DNA from: Fimbriiglobus ruber
Lineage (GTDB): Bacteria; Planctomycetota; Planctomycetia; Gemmatales; Gemmataceae
NCBI RefSeq assembly: GCF_002197845.1
Contig: NZ_NIDE01000005.1
Coordinates: 682,001-746,000 of the forward strand
DNA: 64,000 bases
Direction: 5' to 3'
In this document: positions 17,464 to 26,958 of the stretch, piece by piece
Position numbering within the stretch: position 1 is the stretch's first letter
Layout of the letters: every line of letters starts with the position of its first letter
The notes under the pieces: model-generated
Databases searched by the model: none
What the model was told of the DNA's origin: nothing
Seen by the model: only the letters and a program-made list of their open reading frames with translations
Made by a program: the position numbers and the translations under genes

Positions 17464-17817
17464 GTGAATAACGCTCCCGTCCCAGAAGCAGCAATCAACC
17501 TTCCCGGCCGCCCTTGGATCCTCGGTTACGGGGACGTGCCATGTCTCATCTGGCTGCAAGGACGGAAATTAATTCCGGTGTTTCGGACTTCCCTGGCGTG
17601 CCGGAAGTTTATGGACCGGTTCGGGCATGAGATCCCCCGTCACTTCTACCCTTTGTTCCCGGACGAAAAAGAATTCGTCGGGTTGTTGAGCGTCGCGATG
17701 CGTGACGCAGCAGAAGGGTACGTCCTGGTGGATGAAGGCCGGTGGTGTGTGATCGGGTTTAACGGCACCCTTTCGCCTCGCACGATCGAAGCACCCAGTT
17801 TGGCATGTAGTGCGTAA
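17464..17817 (+). CDS. uncharacterised 117-residue protein
   Basis: The frame starts at GTG 17464. The product is soluble, with regular alternation of hydrophobic residues (WILGYGDVPCLIWLQGRKLIPVFRTSLACRKFMDRFG) and a second half 'LLSVAMRDAAEGYVLVDEGRWCVIGF'. The look is of a small alpha/beta domain. I do not recognise the family. It may be co-transcribed with the next small membrane gene, 50 bases downstream. Confidence 0.5.
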   Translation: MNNAPVPEAAINLPGRPWILGYGDVPCLIWLQGRKLIPVFRTSLACRKFMDRFGHEIPRHFYPLFPDEKEFVGLLSVAMRDAAEGYVLVDEGRWCVIGFNGTLSPRTIEAPSLACSA

Positions 17818-17867
17818 ATCAAGCACCGAAAAGCTCGATCCTGTCGGGCGAACCTCAGGAGCGTCAC

Positions 17868-18149
17868 ATGGGACCGCGTGAACCCGATACGCTAACCGCC
17901 GAAACCCAGTTCCACCAAGACGTAGCGCGCCATCGCTGGGCGGACGATGGAGGTGCGATTCCCGAAGTCGAAGAGGACGTCACAAAAACGCCGCTCCATT
18001 TTGACCCATGGGTTCTGGTCGGTTTGGCGGCAGTCGTTGGGTTCGCCTTCGGGTGGCTTACCCGACGTCGTTATATATTACGGCCAGAAATAAGCCATAA
18101 AGCTCATACTGATTTTTATCTGTTGTTCGAAAGTACCTACGATCAGTGA
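17868..18149 (+). CDS. small membrane protein
   Basis: 93 residues, preceded by CAGGAG 6 bases before ATG. An acidic N-terminal half is followed by one membrane helix (WVLVGLAAVVGFAFGWL) and a short basic, then amphipathic, tail. No family recognised. Confidence 0.5.
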   Translation: MGPREPDTLTAETQFHQDVARHRWADDGGAIPEVEEDVTKTPLHFDPWVLVGLAAVVGFAFGWLTRRRYILRPEISHKAHTDFYLLFESTYDQ

Positions 18150-18327
18150 CGGATCGGCACCCGACGTAGCAACGGTTTTCCGCTTCGGGTCAAACGGCTT
18201 CTGCCAATTTATCCAATGGCGCTGCCCAGCAGCACCGTCTCCACTCCCAGTCTGACCAATCGTTATTGTGGCATGGAACGTGCACTGCGAGAGTCCCCAG
18301 TCGTGATTGATCCTGGGGAGGGGCTTC

Positions 18328-18579
18328 ATGCGCGGGACAGGGCCGGTGAAGATCGGTAAAGACGTTGTTTACGCTTATTTCACAACGACAGAACAGACGG
18401 CGCGGGTGCGAATGTCAGCCGACGAGGGGGATCGCTTGGATCTCTTTCCCGGACGCCAGGTGCGCGTCTCTTGGGACGGGCGGGAATCCGTCAGCGCACT
18501 TCTAACGGCTGTCATTCCCGCGCCACCGTTTGTTTGGGTCGAAATGCAGTTTGCTGATGTGGCCAGCCGGTCGGGGTAA
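18328..18579 (+). CDS. uncharacterised 83-residue beta-rich protein
   Basis: Start ATG 18328 is chosen because GGGGAGGGG lies 5 bases upstream. The product has an 'ARVRMSADEGDRLDLFPGRQVRVSW' core that looks like a small beta-barrel (OB- or SH3-like). No family is recognised. It is convergent with the membrane gene that ends at 18611. Confidence 0.5.
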   Translation: MRGTGPVKIGKDVVYAYFTTTEQTARVRMSADEGDRLDLFPGRQVRVSWDGRESVSALLTAVIPAPPFVWVEMQFADVASRSG

Positions 18580-18610
18580 TTACACCAGCTTACTTCGTCA
18601 ACTTCGAACG

Positions 18611-19093
18611 CTACTCCTGGGGTATGTTCACGTCGCCCTCGTTTACCTCGACACCTGGTCCAAAGGGAATTTGATATCGGGTGTCGATTCGGACTTTCAC
18701 ACGCCGCCCGCGAATTTCGGGAGGTGCGACGTTCCCGGCCGGGAAGACCTGTGTCCAGCCGACCGGGACCTGCCCATAAACGACCTTCGGCGGTTTATTC
18801 TGGCTGCCGCCGCTCAACTCCCACACCGGTGTTCCATCCGGGTCGGATATGATGAACCGAACGATACCGGTTGTCTCGCGGCCATATACCAGGTCGAACT
18901 CTATCTGTCCGTTGCGCAGCTTGGTCACGTACCCGGCCTGTGTACTCGGCACCGGATCAAGGGGTCGTGTCCCGCCAAGCAGGGACACGAGGAGCGCCCA
19001 TAACCCCAAAAACAAAGCGGTTCCTAGCAGCACAACGGCCAGAAGACATCCACCGAGCCAATACCAGACGCGCGATCGTTTTTGTTCGTTCAT
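18611..19093 (-). CDS. membrane-anchored protein with extracytoplasmic beta domain
   Basis: 160 residues from ATG 19093, which has AGGAG upstream; an in-frame start at 19144 lacks one. After a short basic N-terminus (MNEQKRSRVWYW) comes one long membrane helix (LGGCLLAVVLLGTALFLGLWALLVSLL), then a ~110-residue soluble domain with alternating strands. No family is recognised. It is separated by 151 bases from the DUF3883 gene on the same strand, so read-through from the defence operon is possible but not evident. Confidence 0.55.
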   Translation of the reverse strand: MNEQKRSRVWYWLGGCLLAVVLLGTALFLGLWALLVSLLGGTRPLDPVPSTQAGYVTKLRNGQIEFDLVYGRETTGIVRFIISDPDGTPVWELSGGSQNKPPKVVYGQVPVGWTQVFPAGNVAPPEIRGRRVKVRIDTRYQIPFGPGVEVNEGDVNIPQE

Positions 19094-19244
19094 GACCTCT
19101 CCTGGGAGAGGGGCGATATCAGAGATGATCCCGGTACAGCACACTTATTCCTGACTTTACACGCATGCGATGAGTCGTAATCGGCGGGTTTCAAGCGGCT
19201 ATCAGACCCAAAATTTGGCTCCGATACCGAAGCACGACAGCCAC

Positions 19245-20264
19245 CTAATCTGCTGAGCATCGGGCGGCAACGATTTCTCGAATATTCAGTATTCGCCTCA
19301 CTGGGATTTGGCTCTCCCACATGCTCGATTCTGAGGAGTATGCAAATATAATTAGGCAGGGATCTGTTAGTGCATTCGTGACGATACACACGCGATACGA
19401 ATCACGATACCGTTGCATCGCCGCATATTCATTCGGCGTCAGCTCTAGAACCACCTGCGAGCCGGACAATCCTTTCACTTCCAGTCGGAGATGCCGTTGG
19501 CCGAGTACGGCGTTTAAGTCCCAACCGATATTATCCGCCTCTACTGAGTCAACCCGGTACTGAAGACCGGAAAAGTAATGTTTTGTCGTAAGCACTGCCG
19601 CTTCTTCAACCCGTTGTCGAAGAAGGGGATCAGGTTGACGAGGTGCAGCTTGATCCGCTATCGAGGTCACTGGGATCTGTCGTGTGTTGATATAACTCAG
19701 TACAGCGGACCTGATCTGAGAGTTCTGCTCGGGATCGTCTGCATACCAGATGTTTGCCTGCCCGATACCTCCTTCGCCTCGCGGGACAGAAAACACCCTC
19801 TCATCGGGCGGCAAACATTCAGCATTTTCGCTTGCGGCCCTTGCGTAATACCCGCAGGTGATTTCACCGTGCTGTCGGTTAGAGCCTTCTGGAGCGATCT
19901 GGTGATCACGATAAACTGTGGCGTTCTTGTACCACCCGACAACAAACGTTCCGCCCGTCGATGCAGTTGCGACCCACACCACCAGAATACCTGAGACTAA
20001 GATATCGCTGCCTGACGCCCCCAATCGCGTCAGTTTGATTCTCGCCTCATCCCATCGGTCTTTCCTACCGGGCGGCTGCACGTAGCCATACACGTAGCCC
20101 TGAAACGGCAAAAAGTTGAACATTTCATGACCGAAGCCGTGTTCTGCGACGTAAGCACCCCCTCCGGTCATCGTGTCGCCGCCGATAACACCGCGGTAAC
20201 GGTCCATCCGGGCTACCCGGAAGAAAACCATTCGGGTCAAGAAAGGATCGGGCTGTTCGTTCAT
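19245..20264 (-). CDS. DUF3883 nuclease-like protein, second gene of the SIR2 operon
   Basis: The 339-residue product has an N-terminal beta-rich domain (MVFFRVARMDRYRGVIGGDTMTGGG...HGFGHEMFNFLPFQGYVYGYV and GGTFVVGWYKNATVY). This resembles the domain that precedes nucleases in some modification-dependent restriction proteins. The C-terminal third is DUF3883: 'VEADNIGWDLNAVLGQRHLRLEVKGLSG'. The D of GWDL plus the ExK of LEVKG form the expected PD-(D/E)xK-like centre, so the nuclease motif looks intact. It starts 57 bases after the SIR2-STAND gene on the same strand, with no terminator between them. A DNA- or RNA-cutting partner role is inference. Start ATG 20264 lacks a clear ribosome-binding site; TTG 20273 is an alternative. 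Confidence 0.7.
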   Translation of the reverse strand: MNEQPDPFLTRMVFFRVARMDRYRGVIGGDTMTGGGAYVAEHGFGHEMFNFLPFQGYVYGYVQPPGRKDRWDEARIKLTRLGASGSDILVSGILVVWVATASTGGTFVVGWYKNATVYRDHQIAPEGSNRQHGEITCGYYARAASENAECLPPDERVFSVPRGEGGIGQANIWYADDPEQNSQIRSAVLSYINTRQIPVTSIADQAAPRQPDPLLRQRVEEAAVLTTKHYFSGLQYRVDSVEADNIGWDLNAVLGQRHLRLEVKGLSGSQVVLELTPNEYAAMQRYRDSYRVCIVTNALTDPCLIIFAYSSESSMWESQIPVRRILNIREIVAARCSAD

Positions 20265-21717
20265 CCGAAGCAACCAATTGAAGGAGTGCTGAATGATACC
20301 AATTAGCTACTGACTTCGCGCCTACTGAATGAAGGCAACCGCGCCCTTGGTATTGAAGCCGACGGTGAACTTGACCTTATCGCCTTCGCGAAGTGCCATC
20401 AGCCGGTTGCTACTCCGCCAGAAGAACGCCTCGAAGTTCCGGGGGACGGCCATCACCGTGCCGCCCCCACCGCGAATCCGCCTGATAATCCCGTCGAACA
20501 CGATCTTATTGCTGCCTTCGCGCCAGTGGTCTCGTATCCGGCTTCGATCCTGCCCAGTTAGCGGAAGTGCGTTCGCCTGCTCGAACACCGTTGCCGCTCC
20601 GGTCCAGTCTCCCGACATGAACAGGTAGCTCGCTAGTTCGATGTAGAGGCTTACGTCGCCCTTATTCGCGCGAATCGCGGCCTCGTATGCCCCCTTCACG
20701 CCGCCGACGGGCTCATTCCCCATCCTGCGGAGCCGTGCGATGTGCCGCTGTAGACGCCACGAGGACGGGTCGATCTTCGCTCCATCGAACGCCACCTCCC
20801 GGGCGCTTGCCACGTCACCTTTCTGGAGCAGCAGTGTGATGTAGAGGTCGCGAAGCCGGGTTTCGTTTGGTGTCCGCTCGATGCCGGCCTTCAGGATGGC
20901 GATGGCCTGCGGTACGTCGCCCAGGTCGCGGCGTGCCAGAGCCAGCTCCTTACCGATGACGGGCGACTCGTTGGTCTGCTCGTGAGCCATCTCAAGGAAG
21001 GACAGCACACCTGCCCTCGCGATTCCATTCTCCTCGTTCGTCAGGGCTGCCGTTACCGAGTGCCGTAGCACGAAGTGTTTGCCCAAGTAGCCGAACGGCG
21101 ACCTCGGCTCCTTTCGGATGCCTTCCTCGAACAGTCGTAAGGCATCTTGCAGCAGTCGATCCCGCTCGAACCGATCCTTCGATATCCGAGCCTTGTACTC
21201 GTAGGCCAGCCCCAGCGTATTAATGATGGCCGCGTTGCTGGGCTCCAGCTTTTGGGCACTCTTCGCGTAGCGGATGGCTTCGTCGATATCCGCCAAATCC
21301 TTCTCCAGAATCGAGCGGTGCTGGAGGACAAAGGGATTGCCCGGTAGCAGCGTCTGGATGCGGTCGAAGATGGCCCGTTTCATGGTCGCGGAGGCGAGCG
21401 AGCCAATAAACTCCTTCCTCCGAAATACCTCGTTCAGGAGTTGGTAATCCTCGCGGAAGCCGGGGTCCAGGTTGGTCAGGATTGAGTTGATGATCTCGAA
21501 TTTAGCCTCGTCGTCCGGGACCGCACTCTCGAAGATCACAGAGGCAATAACGGGGTGGCGGGCGAGCAGTCGGAAGCCGATGTCGTGTCGCGACCGCCCC
21601 GTTGTCTCGCAGGATAGCAGGATACCCTCCGTACATTTAATCACCTCCGACACAAACTCGCCGGAAGTGATGTTCATGATATGGAGGATAGTTTCGTAAC
21701 GCATCGCCAGGTCGATG

Positions 21718-23352
21718 GTAGCTGTCTATTCTGTACGTACGGGAACGGCCTGAGAATTTCCCAGTTCAGACGCGTGCCCGCTTCTACGAGGTAGCCATTT
21801 CGACCTTGGGAAAGATGCGATCCAGGATCGAGTCTTCCGGGCGTGGAATCTTCAGTTTGATCAGGAGATCTTCGAAGCAACTTCGCCCTGCCTCCATCCA
21901 CCGCGTCACTTCCGCGATCACGCTCGCCAACGTCCACTCCGTCAAGTACAACCGCAGCGATTCCAGTACGCTCATCAGGATCGTCCGCCGCCGCGCGCCG
22001 GCCGGGGTCTTACTCGTCCGACCCGTCTTCCGCGCGTCCGCCGAACCCCGGAGGGTCCGCTCGGCTTCGTTGTTCGTCCCCGCGACCGGGGCCGTTGCAC
22101 CGTTCGGTTGCGTCACCGCCGGGGCCGTTACGAACGGGAACAATTCCTTGGCCAGCATCAACCGCATCAGTTCATTGACCAGCAGGCGGTAGTCATTCCG
22201 GCATCCGTCGCCCGGCGGTTCGTCGGCCAGCCACTGGGCCGAACACAGGTCGTACACCCGCTGTTCCAGACCCTCGACCCGGGCGGTCCGGCCGGCATCG
22301 CTCAACCGGCCGTCGTCCCGTGCCCGGCACGCCGCCCGGTAGATCTCCAGCAACCGGTCGGTGAACGTCCGGTAGCCCTCGTGGTCGGGTTCCTGCAGGG
22401 TCAGCTTAATCGCCTTGCGGAGGAGGTGCGCCCAGCACTTTTGCGCGATCGTGAAAGTCGCGTACACGGCCGCGTCGTCGCTCACCAGAACACCCTCGAA
22501 CGTCTCCGGATCGAGAATGGTCTTGAGCGTCCCGGCATCCTTGTGAACCCCGAACAGCAACACCCGGGCCTGTTCGGACAGGAATGCCCACACGCTGTTC
22601 AGACTCCACCGGGTCTCGTCCGCGTGGACGACGGCCGCGTGGGCCAACAGGGTACACAGGGTGTCGAACTCCTTCTCCCAGTGCCGCGACAACTGGCGGA
22701 GCAAGGCGTCGGCTTGGGACTTCGGCAGCCGGAGTTGTTGGAAGAACGTCAGCACCTGGCACACTTTGTCGAACGACAGGCCGACGCCATGGACCAGGAA
22801 TGCGATCGCGACGACGATCTCGACCGCGAATTCACTGCGGCCGAACACCCCGGGGATCTGACCGTACTGGTTCTTGGGTCCGCGATAGATCTCGTACGCG
22901 ACCAGGACCGCACGCCCGCTCTCGAACCGCCACACCGGGCGGACGTGAGACCGGCGGCAGTCGGCGGGCGGGATGCCGGCCGGGAACACCTTCTCGGTGC
23001 GTTCCGCGCGAGCGATCTTGTCCGCGGTCGTGACCCGCCCGTGTCGCTTCGGCTTCTTCCTTTTCTGGGGCTTGTTCGAACGGGCGTGTTGTCGTTGCTC
23101 TTCGGCCCGCATGGAGAACGGTTGATCGAGTTTGGCGGTCGGCGGGGTGGGGAGGTGTTGCTCAAGTTCGCGGATGCGTTGGCGAGCGGCCAGGAGTTCG
23201 GCTTGGAGGGACACGATCAGGTCGACCAGGTGTTCGGGTGACACCTTGCCCTGCCGAACGTCCTGTTTGAGCTGCTCATCCCCCATGACGGAAAATTAGC
23301 GGCCACGGGCACATCCGGAAAGGCCCCTCAGCTGTACAGAATAGACAGCTAC
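21718..23352 (-). mobile_element. IS66-family element in the SIR2-STAND gene
   Basis: 1635 bp with perfect 19-bp inverted ends GTAGCTGTCTATTCTGTAC (21718-21736 and complement 23334-23352). The flanking direct repeat GGTCGATG is at 21710-21717 and 23353-23360; 8 bp is the length IS66 makes. It carries only a TnpC-type gene. The intact ends and target duplication argue for a recent insertion. Confidence 0.95.
21784..23286 (-). CDS. IS66 transposase (TnpC type)
   Basis: 500 residues. The N-terminus has a leucine-zipper-like coiled coil (LQAELLAARQRIRELEQHL) and a basic linker. The core has the IS66 pattern: 'VEIVVAIAFLVHGVGLSFDKV', 'VVHADETRW' (catalytic Asp), 'VLVSDDAAVY', 'CWAHLLRKA' and 'GTNNEAERTLRG' (catalytic Glu region). 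No TnpA/TnpB genes are present, so this is a single-gene IS66 variant. The start follows the left-hand IS end by about 50 bases. Confidence 0.9.
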   Translation of the reverse strand: MGDEQLKQDVRQGKVSPEHLVDLIVSLQAELLAARQRIRELEQHLPTPPTAKLDQPFSMRAEEQRQHARSNKPQKRKKPKRHGRVTTADKIARAERTEKVFPAGIPPADCRRSHVRPVWRFESGRAVLVAYEIYRGPKNQYGQIPGVFGRSEFAVEIVVAIAFLVHGVGLSFDKVCQVLTFFQQLRLPKSQADALLRQLSRHWEKEFDTLCTLLAHAAVVHADETRWSLNSVWAFLSEQARVLLFGVHKDAGTLKTILDPETFEGVLVSDDAAVYATFTIAQKCWAHLLRKAIKLTLQEPDHEGYRTFTDRLLEIYRAACRARDDGRLSDAGRTARVEGLEQRVYDLCSAQWLADEPPGDGCRNDYRLLVNELMRLMLAKELFPFVTAPAVTQPNGATAPVAGTNNEAERTLRGSADARKTGRTSKTPAGARRRTILMSVLESLRLYLTEWTLASVIAEVTRWMEAGRSCFEDLLIKLKIPRPEDSILDRIFPKVEMATS

Positions 23353-25529
23353 GGTCGATGCGCCCCAGTGCGGCCACGAATACATACGCCCTCTGGGCAA
23401 TCGCGCTCGGAATGCGCGCGTATTCATCCCGGACGATCGCGTCAAAGTTCGTTCCAGAGGTCAACTCACGCAGCGCGACCAGCAGATCCTTTTCAGCCAG
23501 CCGCTCGAAATGCTCCCGTTGCTCCTCTAGCGGAAGCCCTTCCAGCTTGCCAAGGCATGTCGGGTATTTAGCCAGAGCCGCGAGTATCTCGTTGATCTCC
23601 CGGTCCGACAGCGCACCCAGCACATACTCTTCACTTACGAACTTCGTGTCGAGATACTGCTTGGCGATCTCCCACTGGCTTAGCCGCTCCTCTAACAGTA
23701 TGGTCGCCGGCACCTTGTGCTGCCGGAGCGCGTTGACGAAGTGCCCGATGTCCACAATCCGCTCGCTCGCGTGCGAGATGATGATGAAAATTCGCTTCGG
23801 CTGCTCTTTGTCCACGAGCGGACGGATGAACCGCATGTCGAACGGCGTACCCGAAATGTGCATCAGCGCAATCGCGCCGTAGGAGTTCGCCAGATCATAG
23901 GCCGCCGTTCGCAGCAGGGTCGTTTTGCCCGTACCGGCCGCACCGGTCACAAGGTAGGCACTGGCCTTGAGGGTGGGCTCGACCAGTTCTGGGAAGATGC
24001 CCTCCATCAAGTGATCAAAGGCATCGCGGATGGGGGGAATCTTGTCCCGAATGTCGCCCCAGGTCGGCTCAGCACCCTTGAAGAAGGCGGCGGGGTTCGC
24101 CAACCCCGTGCAGTCCGGCGCCCGCACCATGTAGAACGACTCGCCAATTTTCTGAAAGCGATTGTCAGCGTCCGGCAGGAGGAAGGCATAACCCTGCCGC
24201 TCGACAAGCGGCAGCGCGACCCGGTTCTGCAGTTGCCACGTGTCCTTGAGCGCGACCAGGAATTCGGCCGCGTCGAGAGGCAGAAGCTGGATGTTGTATT
24301 TCTCCCGCCAGAAAGTCTCTTGCAGCGGGGTCGAGCCCGGCCTGACCGCATAGCTCAGAGGCAGAGTTTCGATGTTCAGCTCTTCTCGACAGGCATCCAG
24401 TATTTCCCGCAGATTGTCATCGGCCATCGAGTACCCGACGAAGATGAGCGTTCGCCCGAGTAGGTCGCGCTTCAGCCGCTTGAATAGCTTGGTGCGGTGC
24501 TTCTGGTAGTGGCGGTAGTCCTCTCGTGTCAGAATCAACCGACCTTCCGGTGTGTTTGCGTGGTCGGCGCTGCCGTGCAACTTGTAATACGGGATGTCCT
24601 CCTCGGACAACTTGTTGATGTCATCGGTGGCTGAGAACACCTGAAAGACGTTACCCGCTGGCACAATTGTCTTGTCCCGCGCGGCCTTCTCGACGAGCAG
24701 GTCGTAATTCGTCGTGTATATGCAGTCCCACGGAAGCTGAACGAGGGCCAGTTGCGCCGTTCCGTAGGGGAACGAGTCGAGGAGCCTGTAGACGTACTCT
24801 GACACGGCAGCGCTGCCGAGCTTGTGCCGCGCCATCTCCGCCGCATCCGAGAGGGTCAGTTTCTCGTTGGGGCTATCGAGCAGATCGCGGCAGATGTGCT
24901 CCGCCAGGTCATTGCCGAGCGGGCACCTGACACCTTTTGCGTTCTCGATCCCGTAGTTCACGCCCGCGCCGAGAAACAGGCACGCGGATCGTTCTGTCAG
25001 GTGGTCGCATATCGATTCGAGGGCCACCTGCGTTTTGTCATCAATGACCATGAGGGCCTCTGGGCTGTTAGAACCTTCCGGCCTTAAAATCAACGTCGTT
25101 TGTGCGACATACTGTTTTCTTCTCTATCTCTGGAAACGCGTTAACGTTCCCGTCCCGTCTTTTTAGCCATATCGGTAGTGCCGCGTGACCAAAACGCTCG
25201 GTAATAGCTCGTCGGCAAAGCTGGTACATCCGATACGGCAAAAGCGTCCGCTTGAGACGGACTGCACCTGGATGCGCAAGCCAAGTCCTGAAAATCGATC
25301 GCGGCGAACCCCACGCGTGTACTCAAAACACGAAAGCGTCATTCTCCGGCGCTAGCGACTGTGTGCCAAGAGAAGAGGCAAGAATGGTTGGGACAGCGTG
25401 CGCTGCTATTGCCCAAATCCAAGTCTGGCACTGCCAGACTTGCCATAGAAAACCGTGCGAAACCGCTATAAAATGTGTGAAGTGTGGGAATCCGGATTGT
25501 CACGGCGAATCGACGCAACTCTTGACGTT

Positions 25530-25602
25530 GACAGTGGTTAAGCGAGAGAAGGCTTTTCGACTGAAAATCGCTAGGTCCCCGGTTCAAACCCGGGACTGCC
25601 CA
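25530..25602 (+). tRNA. tRNA 3'-half remnant (Phe-like, GAA), possible att scar
   Basis: The T-arm is perfect: CCCGG, loop TTCAAAC, CCGGG (25579-25595 region). It is followed by a 7-base 3' acceptor strand ACTGCCC and an A discriminator. CTGAAAA at 25561-25567 fits an anticodon loop with GAA. The 5' half does not fit: the acceptor pairs only partly, with mismatches at two positions, and the D-arm does not close. A 9-bp terminator hairpin follows. This looks like the 3' half of a tRNA gene kept after integration of an element, or a decayed tRNA. The length to the expected 5' end is normal for a tRNA. Confidence 0.4.
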
Positions 25603-25609
25603 CTCAAGC

Positions 25610-25633
25610 AACCCCTGGGAAAACCAGGGGTTG
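25610..25633 (+). terminator. terminator behind the tRNA remnant
   Basis: AACCCCTGG and CCAGGGGTT form a perfect 9-bp stem around GAAAA; a modest T-rich stretch follows. Typical of a tRNA transcription end. Confidence 0.65.
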
Positions 25634-25708
25634 TGTCATTTCCGAAGATAATCTTCCGCTCACCTTGGCACGAAATCCCCCACTATTTCTCTGAACAGGA
25701 AAAATAAT

Positions 25709-26890
25709 GGTGGTGTCGCCCGATCATTGAACGGCGCAGCAAGCTTACGTACAATTGGTTATGACAACTACCATCACCACCCGGTCCGTAGACCCCGTGG
25801 CGGATGACCTCTCCCGGTTCTGCTGTCTCAACCCCGACTGCCCCAAGTACGGCCAGCGTGACGCCGGCAACTTGACCGTCGGCGCCCGCTACGGGACGCA
25901 CCACCGGCGGCTCCTTTACTGCCGTGCGTGCAAGGACCGCTTCTCCGAACGCAAAGGCACTCCCCTCTTCGACTCCCGGCTGGCCGACGATGTCGCCCTC
26001 AACGTCCTCGCCCACTTGGCCGACGGGTGCGGGGTCCGCCAGACTGGCCGGCTGGTGGGGTCACCAAGGACACGGCCGCCCGGTACGCGGCCCGCGCTGG
26101 CGGACATGCCCGCCAACTCCATGACAAGTTGGTCGGGCTTTCCCCCTCACGACTACCGTCAGGTCGACGAGAAGTGGTCGTACATCGGCAAGAAGGAAAA
26201 GAACTGCGATCCCGACCGGCCGGCCGACCGGCTCAAGGGTGACTGCTGGGACCATGTCGCCCTCGACGCCGACAGCCGGTTGGTCGTGGAGGTGGTCGTC
26301 GGCCCGCGGACGGCGGACATGGCCACCAACTCTTGGACGGGGTGAAGGGGCGGTTGGGCGGCCGGGTTCCGGCGTTGCTCACGAGCGACGAGTACGCGGC
26401 GTATGCGGATGTCATCGTGTCGGTGTTCGGGCAGGACGTGACGCCCTCGCGGACGGGCAAACCCGGGCGGCCGGCGGGTCCGCGAAAGGTACCACCGGCC
26501 GGGATGTGCGGCGCGACGGTCCACAAGACGCGGGTCCAGAATCGGGTGGTGTCGGTCAACGAGCGGGTGATCTTCGGGGCTCTGCCCGCGGGTTCGCGGG
26601 CGAATACGTCGTACCTGGAACGGCCGAACGGGACGGACCGACATCGGAACGCCCGGAAGGGCCGGAAGACGTATCGGTTCTCGAAGGCGTGGGCGGCGCA
26701 CGCGTCGATGACCCACTTCACATTGCTGAGTGACAACTTCTGCTGGGCGGTGCGGACGCTGGCGACGAAGGACGCATCGGGCCGGAAGCACCCGCGGACG
26801 TCGGCGATGGCCGCGGGCCTGGCCGACCACGTCTGGAGTTTGAAGGAGTGGGTCACCCGACCCGGCGTTCAACGGTGAGGGGACATCACC
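25709..26890 (+). mobile_element. IS1-like insertion sequence, decayed
   Basis: Imperfect inverted ends of about 25 bases lie at 25709-25733 and 26866-26890; both begin GGTG and end TTGAACG when read inward. No matching direct repeat is visible outside, so one flank may have been lost. The transposase inside is frameshifted three times. It separates the tRNA remnant from the RDD/MoxR cluster. Confidence 0.65.
25761..26878 (+). pseudogene. IS1-like transposase with three frameshifts
   Basis: The N-terminal zinc-ribbon (CCLNPDCPKYG...YCRACKDRFSERKGTPLF) and HTH are followed by the DDE core: QVDEKWSYIG, LLTSDEYAAY and the NTSYLERPNGTDRHR...RKTYRFSK tail, as in IS1-type InsB. Reading frame changes are needed near 26046 (one G short in a G-run), near 26133 (one base extra) and near 26325 (one C short). 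Each lies in or next to a short homopolymer. The stretch is inactive as written; sequence error is the alternative. Confidence 0.75.
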
Positions 26891-26958
26891 CGGGTTCATG
26901 TGATCGCAATATGCACCTCCCGTCGTCGCCGTCGATCCGTCGCCCGGAACGATGTCGG

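Larger units (their letters stand above)
20322..25051 (-). pseudogene. SIR2-STAND-TPR-cold-shock defence protein, interrupted by IS66
   Basis: Removing the IS and one target repeat gives one continuous frame of about 1028 codons ('GRID|LAMRYETIL' at the join). Residues ~15-230 are SIR2: GAG (28-30), TTNYD (113-117), KLHG with His159, GYSMADD (206 on). This is the NADase-like subtype, with Asn115 and His159 kept. Residues ~365-560 are a STAND-type P-loop (Walker A GAAGTGKTT at 370); the Walker B region IFIIISHASE lacks the usual acidic pair. TPR-like helices follow to ~residue 960, then a cold-shock/OB-like end (FDGIIRRI...FEAFFWRS...LREGDKVKFTVGFNTKGAVAFI). Such proteins deplete NAD+ on sensing phage. 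Start ATG 25051 is preferred over TTG 25093. As found, the 5' part encodes SIR2 plus P-loop, then 24 IS residues. Confidence 0.85.

Noticed and set aside
22108-23241. 377-residue plus-strand ORF across IS66
   Set aside because: Antisense shadow of the intact IS66 transposase; no start signal or recognisable motif.
20322-25051. SIR2 protein as a deacetylase
   Set aside because: The zinc-binding Cys pairs of protein-deacetylase sirtuins are absent and the fusion to STAND and TPR parts is typical of NADase-type defence proteins.
25384-25707. Zinc-ribbon-like ORF (CQTCHRKPC...CVKCGNPDC)
   Set aside because: The Cys spacing is attractive, but the frame runs through the tRNA remnant and its terminator, has no ribosome-binding site and ends in non-coding sequence. 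Left out as unproven.
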